Below are positions 1 to 5,356 of a stretch of 5,356 nt of DNA, piece by piece (the stretch's first letter is position 1; each line of letters begins with the position of its first letter). The notes below the pieces were generated by a model. It was not told where the DNA came from. It did not search any database and saw only the letters and a list, made by a program, of their open reading frames with translations. The stretch is from CAZULF01 sp964621215. GTDB lineage: Bacteria; Pseudomonadota; Gammaproteobacteria; UBA1113. Made by a program: the position numbers and the translations under genes. The DNA is taken from contig CAZULF010000120.1 of NCBI GenBank assembly GCA_964621215.1, forward strand, positions 1 through 5,356, written 5' to 3'.

Positions 1-697
1 GAATGCATTGCACAGCTTCTTCTATGGGAAATATATCATCGATTATCACCGGCGATTTACCGCCTAATTCTAATGTCACAGGCGTCAGGTTTTGGCTCGC
101 AGCAGCCATAACTTTTTTACCAATGCTGCTTGCGCCAGTGAAAAGAATGTGCTGAAACGGTAATGCCGTGAACTCCTGTGCTACTGCAGCATCACCATTA
201 ATAATAACAATACTACCATTATCAAAGTATTTTTTTACTAGTTCTGATAATAACGCACCAAATTGAGGCGTATATTCCGATATTTTTACCATGCAACCAT
301 TTCCAGCTGCAATCGCCGCAGCTAAAGGTGCTAAGGATAAAATTAGAGGATAATTCCAAGGCACGATGATTCCCACCACACCTAAAGGCTGTAATTGCGT
401 ATAACCTTGAGCAGGCCAATACAACGGAGCAATGCTTTTATGCTGTGGTTTTAACCAAGACTTTAAATGTTTTTTAATATATTTAATTTCATCTACTAAA
501 GGAAAAATTTCACCTAAAGTTGTTTCATCATACGAACGATGTCGAAAATCTTCAGAAATAGCTTTACAAAAAGCCTGTTGGTTTTGTAAAACCATTTCTT
601 CTAACTGCTGCAATGCTCTTATACGTTTCTCATAATTATGTAGCATCATTTTGTTATGAGATAAATGATGAAACTGATTCTCTAACGTGGCGTCCAT
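1..697 (-). CDS. Aldehyde dehydrogenase, coniferyl aldehyde dehydrogenase-like (partial, C-terminus off the left edge)
   Basis: NAD(P)-dependent oxidation of an aldehyde to its carboxylic acid in the cytosol; the exact substrate cannot be read from sequence. The visible 232 residues cover the N-terminal part of the ALDH fold. They include VPWNYP at 112-117, with the conserved Asn115 that helps form the oxyanion hole; the cofactor-binding Lys138 in VKISE, with Glu141; the Rossmann segment FTGASSIGK at 186-194; and LELGGKSP with the general-base Glu210. The nucleophilic Cys usually lies about 34 residues after this Glu, so it would fall roughly 12 residues beyond the window edge. The short N-terminus and the text around these motifs resemble the coniferyl aldehyde dehydrogenase branch (CalB-like) more than betaine or succinate-semialdehyde dehydrogenases; this sub-assignment is inference. 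The ATG at 697 is the first possible start, because an in-frame TAG lies two codons upstream; AGGA sits 4 bases before it and GGAG 10 bases before. It is transcribed divergently from higBA. Confidence 0.93.
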   Translation of the reverse strand, partial: MDATLENQFHHLSHNKMMLHNYEKRIRALQQLEEMVLQNQQAFCKAISEDFRHRSYDETTLGEIFPLVDEIKYIKKHLKSWLKPQHKSIAPLYWPAQGYTQLQPLGVVGIIVPWNYPLILSLAPLAAAIAAGNGCMVKISEYTPQFGALLSELVKKYFDNGSIVIINGDAAVAQEFTALPFQHILFTGASSIGKKVMAAASQNLTPVTLELGGKSPVIIDDIFPIEEAVQCI

Positions 698-735
698 AGT
701 ATCCTAGCTCCAAATAAGTTACTTCCTTATATTTT

Positions 736-741
736 ATTCTA
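736..741 (-). promoter_or_regulatory. Possible -10 element for the ALDH gene
   Basis: Read on the minus strand this is TAGAAT, a five-of-six match to the sigma70 -10 consensus, about 39 bases before the ALDH start codon. I see no good -35 at 16-18 bases upstream, so this is only a weak candidate. The divergent layout requires a minus-strand promoter somewhere in 698-823. Confidence 0.25.
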
Positions 742-783
742 GCAGCTTTTTAGTTAAAATAGTCCCTGCTTAGGCGAGTTTAT

Positions 784-812
784 TTGTAATCTGTTATATA
801 ACACGCTACAAT
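784..812 (+). promoter_or_regulatory. Candidate sigma70 promoter of higBA
   Basis: TTGTAA (784-789), a 17-base spacer, then TACAAT (807-812). Transcription would start around 818-820, only a few bases before the higB ATG at 824. That gives a very short leader and would leave the weak TAGG sequence (812-815) outside the message. A short leader would suit low translation of the toxin. The promoter spacer contains a perfect palindrome, as expected for an autoregulated toxin-antitoxin operon. The assignment rests on consensus matching only. Confidence 0.5.
792..803. promoter_or_regulatory. Perfect 12-bp palindrome, candidate HigA operator
   Basis: TGTTATATAACA is its own reverse complement and lies entirely between the candidate -35 and -10 of the higBA promoter. 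HigA antitoxins are XRE-type dimers that bind short palindromes in their own promoter and repress it, so position and symmetry both fit an operator. Binding is inferred, not shown. Confidence 0.5.
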
Positions 813-823
813 AGGTAAATATC

Positions 824-1102
824 ATGATAAAAAGCTGGAAACACAAGGGCTTAAAGTTGTTTTATGATACGGGCAGTAAGGCTAAAATACAGGCTAGTCA
901 TGCGGACAGACTGCATGACATTTTGCAGGCCTTAGATGCCGCGACTAAACCAGAGCATATGAACTTGCCCGGGTTAGCTTTTCATCCATTAACCGGACCT
1001 TTAAAAGGATTCTATTCTGTTAAAGTAAATGGCAACTGGCGTGTTATTTTCGAATTTGAAGGTTCTGATGCTATATTGGTTGACTATTTGGATTACCATT
1101 GA
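824..1102 (+). CDS. higB: HigB-type toxin, ribosome-dependent mRNA endonuclease
   Basis: Toxin of a type II toxin-antitoxin pair in the RelE/ParE superfamily (HigB family). Characterised members cleave mRNA in the ribosomal A site and are neutralised by HigA. The 92-residue length is exactly that of classical HigB. The family text is clear: MIKSWKHKGL at the start, LFYDTGSKA at 12-20, H54-P55-L56 followed by TG, VNGNWRVIFEFE at 68-79, and the C-terminal VDYLDYH. His54, Arg73 and the terminal Asp90-Tyr91-His92 occupy the positions known as active-site residues in the Proteus HigB. Position 57, Lys in that protein, is Thr here. The toxin-before-antitoxin order is the one typical of hig loci. 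The stop codon TGA overlaps the GAGG ribosome site of higA, giving tight coupling. The start codon has only a weak TAGG 8 bases upstream. Confidence 0.95.
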   Translation: MIKSWKHKGLKLFYDTGSKAKIQASHADRLHDILQALDAATKPEHMNLPGLAFHPLTGPLKGFYSVKVNGNWRVIFEFEGSDAILVDYLDYH

Positions 1103-1104
1103 GG
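1101..1104 (+). promoter_or_regulatory. Ribosome binding site of higA, overlapping the higB stop
   Basis: GAGG 8 bases before the ATG at 1113, sharing two bases with the higB TGA. It decides the higA start: the frame is also open from an ATG at 1029 inside higB, but that codon lacks a comparable site and would add 28 residues foreign to the family. The site suggests the antitoxin is translated more strongly than the toxin. Confidence 0.75.
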
Positions 1105-1112
1105 AAAAAATT

Positions 1113-1409
1113 ATGATTCATAAACCTAAACATCCCGGTCGTATAGTAAAAAGTTTATGCTTAGATGCGCTCGACTTATCAATAACTGATGCCGCTATAG
1201 CTCTAGATATTTCACGACCTACATTATCAAAACTTATTAATGGGCACATAGGGATTAGCCCAGAAATGGCTGAGCGTTTGTCTATTGTATTTAATACCTC
1301 TGATGAGTTTTGGATCAATTTACAAGCACAATATGATTTATGGAAAGCGCATCAATATAGAAAAAAATTGAAACTTAAACCCTTAATTAAGTTTGCTCTT
1401 GCTACTTAA
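1113..1409 (+). CDS. higA: HigA-type antitoxin, XRE-family helix-turn-helix repressor
   Basis: Antitoxin partner of HigB and probable autorepressor of the operon. The 98-residue protein opens with the family signature HPGRI at 7-11. It then has an HTH: a first helix around 23-32 (SITDAAIALD) and a recognition helix around 34-44 (SRPTLSKLING). The second family signature follows, SDEFWINLQAQYDLWKA at 63-79. The whole length matches the usual 90-110 residues of this HigA class. The basic C-terminal extension (YRKKLKLKP) is common in the family. The start at 1113 is chosen from the GAGG site and the family N-terminus. HigA proteins of this type bind DNA as dimers, and the 12-bp palindrome at 792-803 is the obvious target. 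wrbA begins 11-38 bases downstream on the same strand. Confidence 0.95.
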   Translation: MIHKPKHPGRIVKSLCLDALDLSITDAAIALDISRPTLSKLINGHIGISPEMAERLSIVFNTSDEFWINLQAQYDLWKAHQYRKKLKLKPLIKFALAT

Positions 1410-1447
1410 GTATAGATAGCATGTCAGATAAACCAGGGATAAGATTA

Positions 1448-2053
1448 ATGAACTCAAATCGAAAAATTCTCGTTTTATATTACAGTCGTTATGGCGCGGT
1501 AGCTAAAATGGCACAATTTATTGCGCGAGGCATTGAAAGTGTTCCCGACGTTGAGGCGATGATTCGAACTGTTCCACCCGTATCAACCGTGTGTGAAGCA
1601 GTAGAAGACAGCATCCCAGCAAGCGGTGCTCCCTATGTCACGCTGGATGAATTAAAAAATTGTGATGGTTTAGCTTTAGGCAGTCCAACACGATTTGGTA
1701 ATATGGCTGCCCCATTAAAATATTTTCTTGATAGCACTAGCGGTCTTTGGCTAAGCGGCGCACTTTCCGGCAAACCTGCGGCGGTATTCACATCCAGTGC
1801 CAGTATGCATGGTGGACAAGAAACGACGTTGATTAGCATGATGTTGCCTTTGTTACACCACGGCGCATTGATCGTTGGCATCCCTTACTCCGAACCGGCT
1901 CTAACCACTACTCAAAGTGGCGGCACGCCCTATGGTGCAAGTCACGTCGCGGGAGCTGATAGCAAATTACCCGTCAGTGAAGATGAAAAAACCTTATGCT
2001 TTGCATTAGGGAAACGCTTGGCTGAGATTGTGAAGAAATGTTCTGGATCATAA
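1448..2053 (+). CDS. wrbA: WrbA-like NAD(P)H:quinone oxidoreductase (flavoprotein)
   Basis: Flavodoxin-like FMN protein. Characterised WrbA reduces quinones with NAD(P)H by two-electron transfer, a cytosolic protection against redox cycling. Visible features in the 201-residue form are the FMN phosphate loop YYSRYGAVAKMA at 11-22, SPTRFGNMAAPLKYFLD at 79-95, GLWLSGAL at 99-106, the loop SSASMHGGQET at 116-126, the conserved HHG at 137-139 and GGTPYGAS at 158-165. These match WrbA in order and spacing, including the WrbA-specific insertions that separate it from plain flavodoxin. An in-frame ATG at 1421 would add nine residues but has no ribosome site. The ATG at 1448 has AGGGA 8 bases upstream and gives the normal N-terminus (KILVLYYS) and length, so it is preferred. 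With no strong promoter in the short gap after higA, co-transcription with higBA is possible. A long inverted repeat starts 4 bases after the stop. Confidence 0.93.
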   Translation: MNSNRKILVLYYSRYGAVAKMAQFIARGIESVPDVEAMIRTVPPVSTVCEAVEDSIPASGAPYVTLDELKNCDGLALGSPTRFGNMAAPLKYFLDSTSGLWLSGALSGKPAAVFTSSASMHGGQETTLISMMLPLLHHGALIVGIPYSEPALTTTQSGGTPYGASHVAGADSKLPVSEDEKTLCFALGKRLAEIVKKCSGS

Positions 2054-2056
2054 CCC

Positions 2057-2152
2057 TGTAGCCTGGATGAAGCGCAGCGGAATCCGGGATCCCGCATTAC
2101 GCCGCTACGTAAGTCGATAACCCGGATTCCGCTGCGCTCCATCCAGGCTACA
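2057..2152. repeat. 96-bp inverted repeat of an interspersed palindromic family
   Basis: Two 32-base arms, 2057-2088 and 2121-2152, are reverse complements except for one mismatched pair (A2070 opposite C2139). The arms begin TGTAGCCTGGATG and end in GGAATCCGGG. The 32-base centre can itself fold, TTACG (2097-2101) with CGTAA (2108-2112). A related copy lies at 4848-4880. Similar GTAGCCTGGATG...AATCCGGG palindromes are, from memory, widespread between genes in beta- and gammaproteobacteria. There is no transposase and no T-run after either arm, so this is neither a complete insertion sequence nor a standard intrinsic terminator. The RNA stem would be very stable and could still affect wrbA mRNA 3' ends. 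Confidence 0.9.
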
Positions 2153-2161
2153 AAAATACTA

Positions 2162-2191
2162 TTGACCTATTGTATAAAAATAGCATAGAAT
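2162..2191 (+). promoter_or_regulatory. Sigma70-like promoter of the 869-residue gene
   Basis: TTGACC (2162-2167), an 18-base AT-rich spacer and TAGAAT (2186-2191), each five of six to consensus. Transcription would begin near 2198, leaving a leader of about 45 bases. The promoter starts 9 bases after the inverted repeat, so the gene has its own start signal rather than depending on wrbA. I see no clear operator or two-component box. Confidence 0.6.
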
Positions 2192-2228
2192 ATGCGCCAT
2201 CGGTAAATATAAATAAATTCAACTTAAA

Positions 2229-2233
2229 GAGAG
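2229..2233 (+). promoter_or_regulatory. Ribosome binding site of the 869-residue gene
   Basis: GAGAG within AAAGAGAG, 9 bases before the ATG at 2243. It is a moderate purine-rich site and supports that ATG as the start. Confidence 0.55.
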
Positions 2234-2242
2234 CCGCTGATT

Positions 2243-4852
2243 ATGCTAAATGATTTAGAAAAAATACTCAGTAAACTATGGATTAACGATCCTGCTATAG
2301 ATATTGAACAAATGATAACCCCGTTGCTAGAGATAGGAAACACTATCGGTACTGCATTTTATACCGCTGGATTTTGGGCGGCTGAATACCCTTATAAGAT
2401 TACGTGGGAACATTTGATGGTCTTAGATCAAAGAATAGAACGGTTATTCTATCAGCTGGGGTTCTTATATAAGAACAATCTATATTTGCCAGATGTGAGA
2501 CCTCCTCACCCCGGCTTCGATGCAGAATGTTTTCCTTATAAATTTCTATATAAAAAAACTTTTAACCTTGCCCATGCCGGCGGCGGCGAGAGTGCCGGCG
2601 TGTATTTTAAGCAGAGCCCTCTGTCTTGTGATAGGAAGATATCGTCAATCATTAACCAGCTTACAGTAGTTTCTGATCGTACTGATTTAGGCGACATCAA
2701 AGCCTATCAACTCGATCTATCAAAAGTAAAGACGGCATTTTCTCAATGCCTTAATGATAGCAAAAAGAATTATCATACTGCTCATAATAATTTTATCCAG
2801 AAAACGGGTAGACACGAGTTGAATAGCTTGATCACTCTTGCCTTTGAAATGATAATTGGGCGTATTTTTCCTGTTACATTCCTGCTGAATAAAGTAAAAT
2901 GGTATGAACGATTAGCTACCGATCAGGATTCGTTTGAGCGGCAATTCGCAATTCCGCAGCTCAGAGGTATGCTCAAAGCAAAATTACAACCATTGCTAAA
3001 TTATGGATTTTCATCGCGTATAAATATAAAAGAGCTGCACCATCGACTAAACAGGAGGTTTGGTATTGTACAAAAAGATATTTATAATCTAACCAATTTT
3101 TTATTGATGCCATATCTATATCTAGCGCCGTTAAGTAAAACACTATTGTTGTTAACTAATACTGCAAAAACTATAGCGATAGAAGACCCGGCTCTGCCGG
3201 TTATAGCGAACATAAAGGATGTATTACAGCCGGTTTTAGCGATAAAAGATCCATTGACCGAGATTAGAAACAAATTGAAATCATGGTTTTTGTCTCAACG
3301 AAATGCATGGCGCAGCGTAGACGCTAAGCGGGAGAAACTCGCTCAATCTTATTTTATCTGGCAAGAACATACTCTTATGCCTAAAAAATCTGAAGTGTCA
3401 GATGCTTTATCATTCGCTGACTATATTACTGCCACACAAAATGAGTATGTAATGCATCTCCGCGAGATGCTTAACTTACTAGCTAATTATAGAGAGATTC
3501 TTTTATCCTGCTTAACAGTCGATGCTTCAATTATCCAGTCTATGCAAACTGATGATATGTTAAAATTATACAACCCTGCATTTAAGCCCTTCCTAGATAG
3601 AGTGAACGCAAAGATTGCTGAAATAGACACACTTTCAGCGCAAATCCAAGAGGTTATTACATCGTATTCCGTTAGCTCAATTAGCAGCTCAAGCTCATCA
3701 TCTTGTTCCGCAACGTCCATGCAAAATAACTCGGCGCTGCGTAACTATATAAGCAATTTACTTGACGATGTAGTTAAAACCCATTTAGAACCCGCGATGA
3801 AATTGACTATTTTACTCGATTTATTTTACCTGCTAGAAATTGATGGAATCGGTGATGAAAGATATACCTTTATTAAAGTTGAAACACTAAAAAAATTGAT
3901 CTTCCTTGTTTTATCATTGAATGAAATTCCTGTGACGCAAGTAAATTTTTTGTTGAACCTTATAGGCAAAATAACCTCTCATGACCCAACGGATGTGTCC
4001 TCTGATCGTTCAGAAATGAATAAGTTAGCAGCTAAACTTTATACTTATAAAGTTTATGCGATGCTCGCTAAGTTAGAATGGTTTGATAGTTGGTTGAACA
4101 AAAAAGTATTTTCTGCTGCAGACTGTAAACAGTCCTACGAGATTATTTTTACTGAGCATCTCAACAGTAAGGAATTATGCTCATTAGTAGCAACACTTGA
4201 AACGACCCAAGATCTGCAAATCGACGATGTTGCGTATGCTATTAACCATTGCAGAGAAGAATTGAAGTGGTCTATTTTCAGGCTGCGAAATCAAGCAGTC
4301 GTGACTGCATTAGATGGTTTACTAAAAGAGATACAGGGTATGCGAAGCCTGGAAGAACAAAAGCAGTTTTCAAAAGGAAACCCCTATGTTCTTCGGCCAG
4401 AAACGGTGGGGGCTAGTTCAGCTACTACTGCGACATTACAAAAACCAGCCCCTTTTACATTGCCCGCTGTTACTCCAGTCTCAGCTAGTCAGCACAGCAT
4501 CAGTGCGATTACTTCGTCAATATCCTCAGCACCTGCAGCAGCGGAAGATGCGACTGTATCCAACCCCGTCGCGTCTAGTTCTGAGTCAAGCAGAGTGCAC
4601 TATCCTAAACTTGATGACACTCAACAGAGCAGCCCTCCCAAGACAGATAGTCTGGCTAGTGGGAATCCAAATGCAATGTTTTCTACTTCGAAACCGGAGC
4701 TAACAAGCAGTACGCCATATAACTCAGATCTAAGTCATATAAGCTTTCCAAAGGTCCCTACTGAGAAACCTGTTGAATCAGTAACGCAGCCACAAGTCAG
4801 TGCATCATCGAGTAGTTCTACACGACCACAACTTGCGCCCACTACTCTGTAG
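2243..4852 (+). CDS. Large uncharacterised protein (869 residues), helical body with polyserine linker and Ser/Thr/Pro-rich tail
   Basis: I do not recognise this protein and assign no function. There is no signal peptide and no convincing membrane segment, so it looks cytosolic or exported by a route without an N-terminal signal. Residues 1-473 and 493-722 look mostly alpha-helical and rich in Leu, Ile, Lys and Asp/Glu. The stretch around 450-472 (LDRVNAKIAEIDTLSAQIQEVI) has heptad-like hydrophobic spacing and may be a short coiled coil. Residues 474-492 form a linker with 13 serines. Residues 310-341 hold three degenerate 10-11-residue repeats. From about 723 to 869 the chain is low-complexity Ser/Thr/Ala/Pro and probably disordered, with another serine run near the end. 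It has its own promoter and ribosome site. The stop TAG lies inside a repeat copy, so the original C-terminus may have been longer or different. A secreted effector or host-interaction protein is possible in an intracellular gammaproteobacterium, but that is speculation from architecture. Confidence 0.85.
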   Translation: MLNDLEKILSKLWINDPAIDIEQMITPLLEIGNTIGTAFYTAGFWAAEYPYKITWEHLMVLDQRIERLFYQLGFLYKNNLYLPDVRPPHPGFDAECFPYKFLYKKTFNLAHAGGGESAGVYFKQSPLSCDRKISSIINQLTVVSDRTDLGDIKAYQLDLSKVKTAFSQCLNDSKKNYHTAHNNFIQKTGRHELNSLITLAFEMIIGRIFPVTFLLNKVKWYERLATDQDSFERQFAIPQLRGMLKAKLQPLLNYGFSSRINIKELHHRLNRRFGIVQKDIYNLTNFLLMPYLYLAPLSKTLLLLTNTAKTIAIEDPALPVIANIKDVLQPVLAIKDPLTEIRNKLKSWFLSQRNAWRSVDAKREKLAQSYFIWQEHTLMPKKSEVSDALSFADYITATQNEYVMHLREMLNLLANYREILLSCLTVDASIIQSMQTDDMLKLYNPAFKPFLDRVNAKIAEIDTLSAQIQEVITSYSVSSISSSSSSSCSATSMQNNSALRNYISNLLDDVVKTHLEPAMKLTILLDLFYLLEIDGIGDERYTFIKVETLKKLIFLVLSLNEIPVTQVNFLLNLIGKITSHDPTDVSSDRSEMNKLAAKLYTYKVYAMLAKLEWFDSWLNKKVFSAADCKQSYEIIFTEHLNSKELCSLVATLETTQDLQIDDVAYAINHCREELKWSIFRLRNQAVVTALDGLLKEIQGMRSLEEQKQFSKGNPYVLRPETVGASSATTATLQKPAPFTLPAVTPVSASQHSISAITSSISSAPAAAEDATVSNPVASSSESSRVHYPKLDDTQQSSPPKTDSLASGNPNAMFSTSKPELTSSTPYNSDLSHISFPKVPTEKPVESVTQPQVSASSSSSTRPQLAPTTL
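3170..3265 (+). repeat. Three in-frame degenerate 30-33 base repeats inside the orphan gene
   Basis: The core (T/A)TAGCGA recurs at 3173-3179, 3203-3209 and 3236-3242, with spacings of 30 and 33 bases, both multiples of three. In protein the units are TIAIEDPALP (310-319), VIANIKDVLQP (320-330) and VLAIKDPLTEI (331-341), sharing hydrophobic-Ala-Ile/Asn, acidic or basic, Asp. This looks like an old short tandem duplication, but the units are diverged and chance similarity is not excluded. Confidence 0.4.
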
Positions 4853-4880
4853 CCTGGATGGAGCGCTAGCGGAATCTGGG
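4848..4880 (+). repeat. Second copy of the interspersed repeat arm, supplying a stop codon
   Basis: This 33-base segment matches the arms at 2057-2088 and (reverse complement) 2121-2152, with one extra T (GAGCGC-T-AGCGG) and one C-to-T change (AATCTGGG). It shares GGATGGAGCGC with the right arm of the first copy and the following GGGATCCCG with the sequence after the left arm. The TAG stop of the 869-residue gene (4850-4852) is the third to fifth base of the repeat. No matching inverted arm follows; the sequence changes to a different palindromic repeat. Confidence 0.85.
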
Positions 4881-4894
4881 ATCCCGATATATTC

Positions 4895-4949
4895 TGGATC
4901 CCGCGGACAAGCCGCGGGACGACGAGACAGTGAGATCGCGGGACTACGG
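4895..4949. repeat. GC-rich hairpin repeat plus a degenerate partial copy at the dnaE end
   Basis: TCCCGCGG (4899-4906) and CCGCGGGA (4912-4919) form a perfect 8-bp stem around a 5-base loop. The 13-mer CGCGGGACGACGA at 4913-4925 recurs with two changes as CGCGGGACTACGG at 4937-4949. Repeats of the form CCCGCGG-loop-CCGCGGGA-GACG are, from memory, frequent between genes in several intracellular proteobacteria. The second partial copy contains the dnaE stop codon. The stem lies between two convergent genes and may end transcription from both sides, but there is no T-run for a classical intrinsic terminator. Confidence 0.75.
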
Positions 4950-5356
4950 TCTATAATACTCAACACGTACGGTATTAGAGCCACACAGTTCGATTAAATC
5001 ATCCAAACACGCATCGCTGGGTTTAATACAATTTGTGTTAGGTAATGCCACACGACAAACGGCTTCACCCGCAAGATAATCCACTACCATCGGTAAACGC
5101 GAACCCGGATGCTTTTGTATAACCTGATCGAGTTTTGTTAACCATGTGTCGGATAATTGTTGTTGTGATAATTGCAATACGATTTGTTTACCATAGGCTT
5201 CACGTGCTTGTTCAATAGTGAGAATATTTTTAGCGCTCATGCGAAGGCCGCCCGAGTAATCATCTAAACTCACTTCACCTTCAATAATTAATAATTGATC
5301 GCTATTTAACGCATCACGACATTGTTGTAACACATCTGAAAAAACAGCTACTTCAA
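4944..5356 (-). CDS. dnaE: DNA polymerase III alpha subunit, C-terminal part (partial, N-terminus off the right edge)
   Basis: C-terminal 136 residues of the replicative polymerase catalytic subunit. The frame is open to the window edge and reads EVAVFSDVLQQ there. A GTG at 5331-5333 is an internal Val codon, not a start. The text follows E. coli DnaE closely: GEVSLDDYSGGLRM corresponds to its GQVSFDDFSGGLKM in the OB-fold region, and IEQAREAYGKQIVLQLS to the segment IDEAREKYARGLAISLT just after it. The remainder (about the last 90 residues, including KPSDACLDDLIELCGSNTVRVEYY) is the C-terminal domain that in E. coli binds the tau subunit of the clamp loader. The polymerase active site, PHP domain and internal clamp-binding motif are outside the window. 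The gene is convergent with the 869-residue gene. Its TAG stop and last Pro codon fall in a GC-rich repeat. Confidence 0.95.
   Translation of the reverse strand, partial: EVAVFSDVLQQCRDALNSDQLLIIEGEVSLDDYSGGLRMSAKNILTIEQAREAYGKQIVLQLSQQQLSDTWLTKLDQVIQKHPGSRLPMVVDYLAGEAVCRVALPNTNCIKPSDACLDDLIELCGSNTVRVEYYRP

Noticed and set aside
222..635. Open frames on both strands within the ALDH gene
   Set aside because: They overlap a continuous, motif-rich ALDH reading frame and their translations resemble no protein; they are shadows.
1029..1112. Extended higA start inside higB
   Set aside because: The frame is open from an ATG at 1029, but the added 28 residues are the higB sequence read in another frame, while the GAGG site and the family N-terminus both point to 1113.
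1118..2142. Minus-strand frames opposite higA, wrbA and the repeat
   Set aside because: All are antisense to well-supported genes or to palindromic repeat DNA and show no family features.
2057..2152. Inverted repeat as a Rho-independent terminator of wrbA
   Set aside because: The stem is strong, but the bases after it on the plus strand begin AAAAATACT with no T-run, and none follows on the other strand either. It is kept as a repeat only.
2153..2242. PmrA-type direct-repeat box or other known regulator site before the orphan gene
   Set aside because: I looked for paired CTTAAT-like half-sites, which would have supported an effector interpretation, and found none; only a sigma70-like promoter is visible.
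4899..4919. GC-rich hairpin as a bidirectional intrinsic terminator
   Set aside because: The 8-bp stem lacks a following T-run on both strands. A role in termination between convergent genes is possible, but the sequence does not show the standard signal.
4386..4997. Plus-strand frames over the tail of the orphan gene and the repeat
   Set aside because: The first overlaps the Ser/Thr-rich tail in another frame, and the second runs through the repeats into antisense dnaE. Neither has a plausible ribosome site or product.

Overview
The window is AT-leaning, gene-dense bacterial DNA. The dnaE fragment reads like a gammaproteobacterial DNA polymerase III alpha subunit. Together with the AT-rich codon use, a HigBA module and interspersed GC-rich palindromic repeats, this suggests a gammaproteobacterium, perhaps of the Legionellales/Coxiellaceae type. 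The order-level placement is inference only. No rRNA, tRNA, CRISPR array or transposase is visible.

Layout. Positions 1-697 (minus strand) hold the N-terminal 232 residues of an aldehyde dehydrogenase related to coniferyl aldehyde dehydrogenase; it runs off the left edge just before its catalytic cysteine. A 126-base divergent intergenic region (698-823) carries a candidate promoter for the toxin-antitoxin operon, with a perfect 12-bp palindrome in its spacer. The plus-strand genes higB (824-1102) and higA (1113-1409) form a HigBA module, followed after a short gap by a wrbA-like flavoprotein quinone reductase (best start 1448, end 2053). Between wrbA and the next gene are a 96-bp inverted repeat (2057-2152) and a good sigma70-like promoter (2162-2191).

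Positions 2243-4852 (plus) encode an 869-residue protein I do not recognise. It looks soluble and mostly helical, with an internal polyserine linker, a three-copy degenerate 10-11-residue repeat and a Ser/Thr/Pro-rich C-terminal tail of about 147 residues. Its stop codon lies inside a further copy of the same repeat family. The remaining DNA (4944-5356, minus) is the C-terminal 136 residues of DnaE, convergent with the orphan gene; its stop codon also lies in repeat DNA.

How the parts relate. higB and higA are a clear functional pair (mRNA-cleaving toxin and its repressor/antitoxin), and wrbA may be read through from them. The ALDH and WrbA are ordinary redox genes, and dnaE is core replication machinery. 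The orphan gene is the accessory-looking element: it sits between two housekeeping-type genes, has its own promoter and is bracketed by repeats. It is the most interesting object here, but the sequence alone does not give its function.
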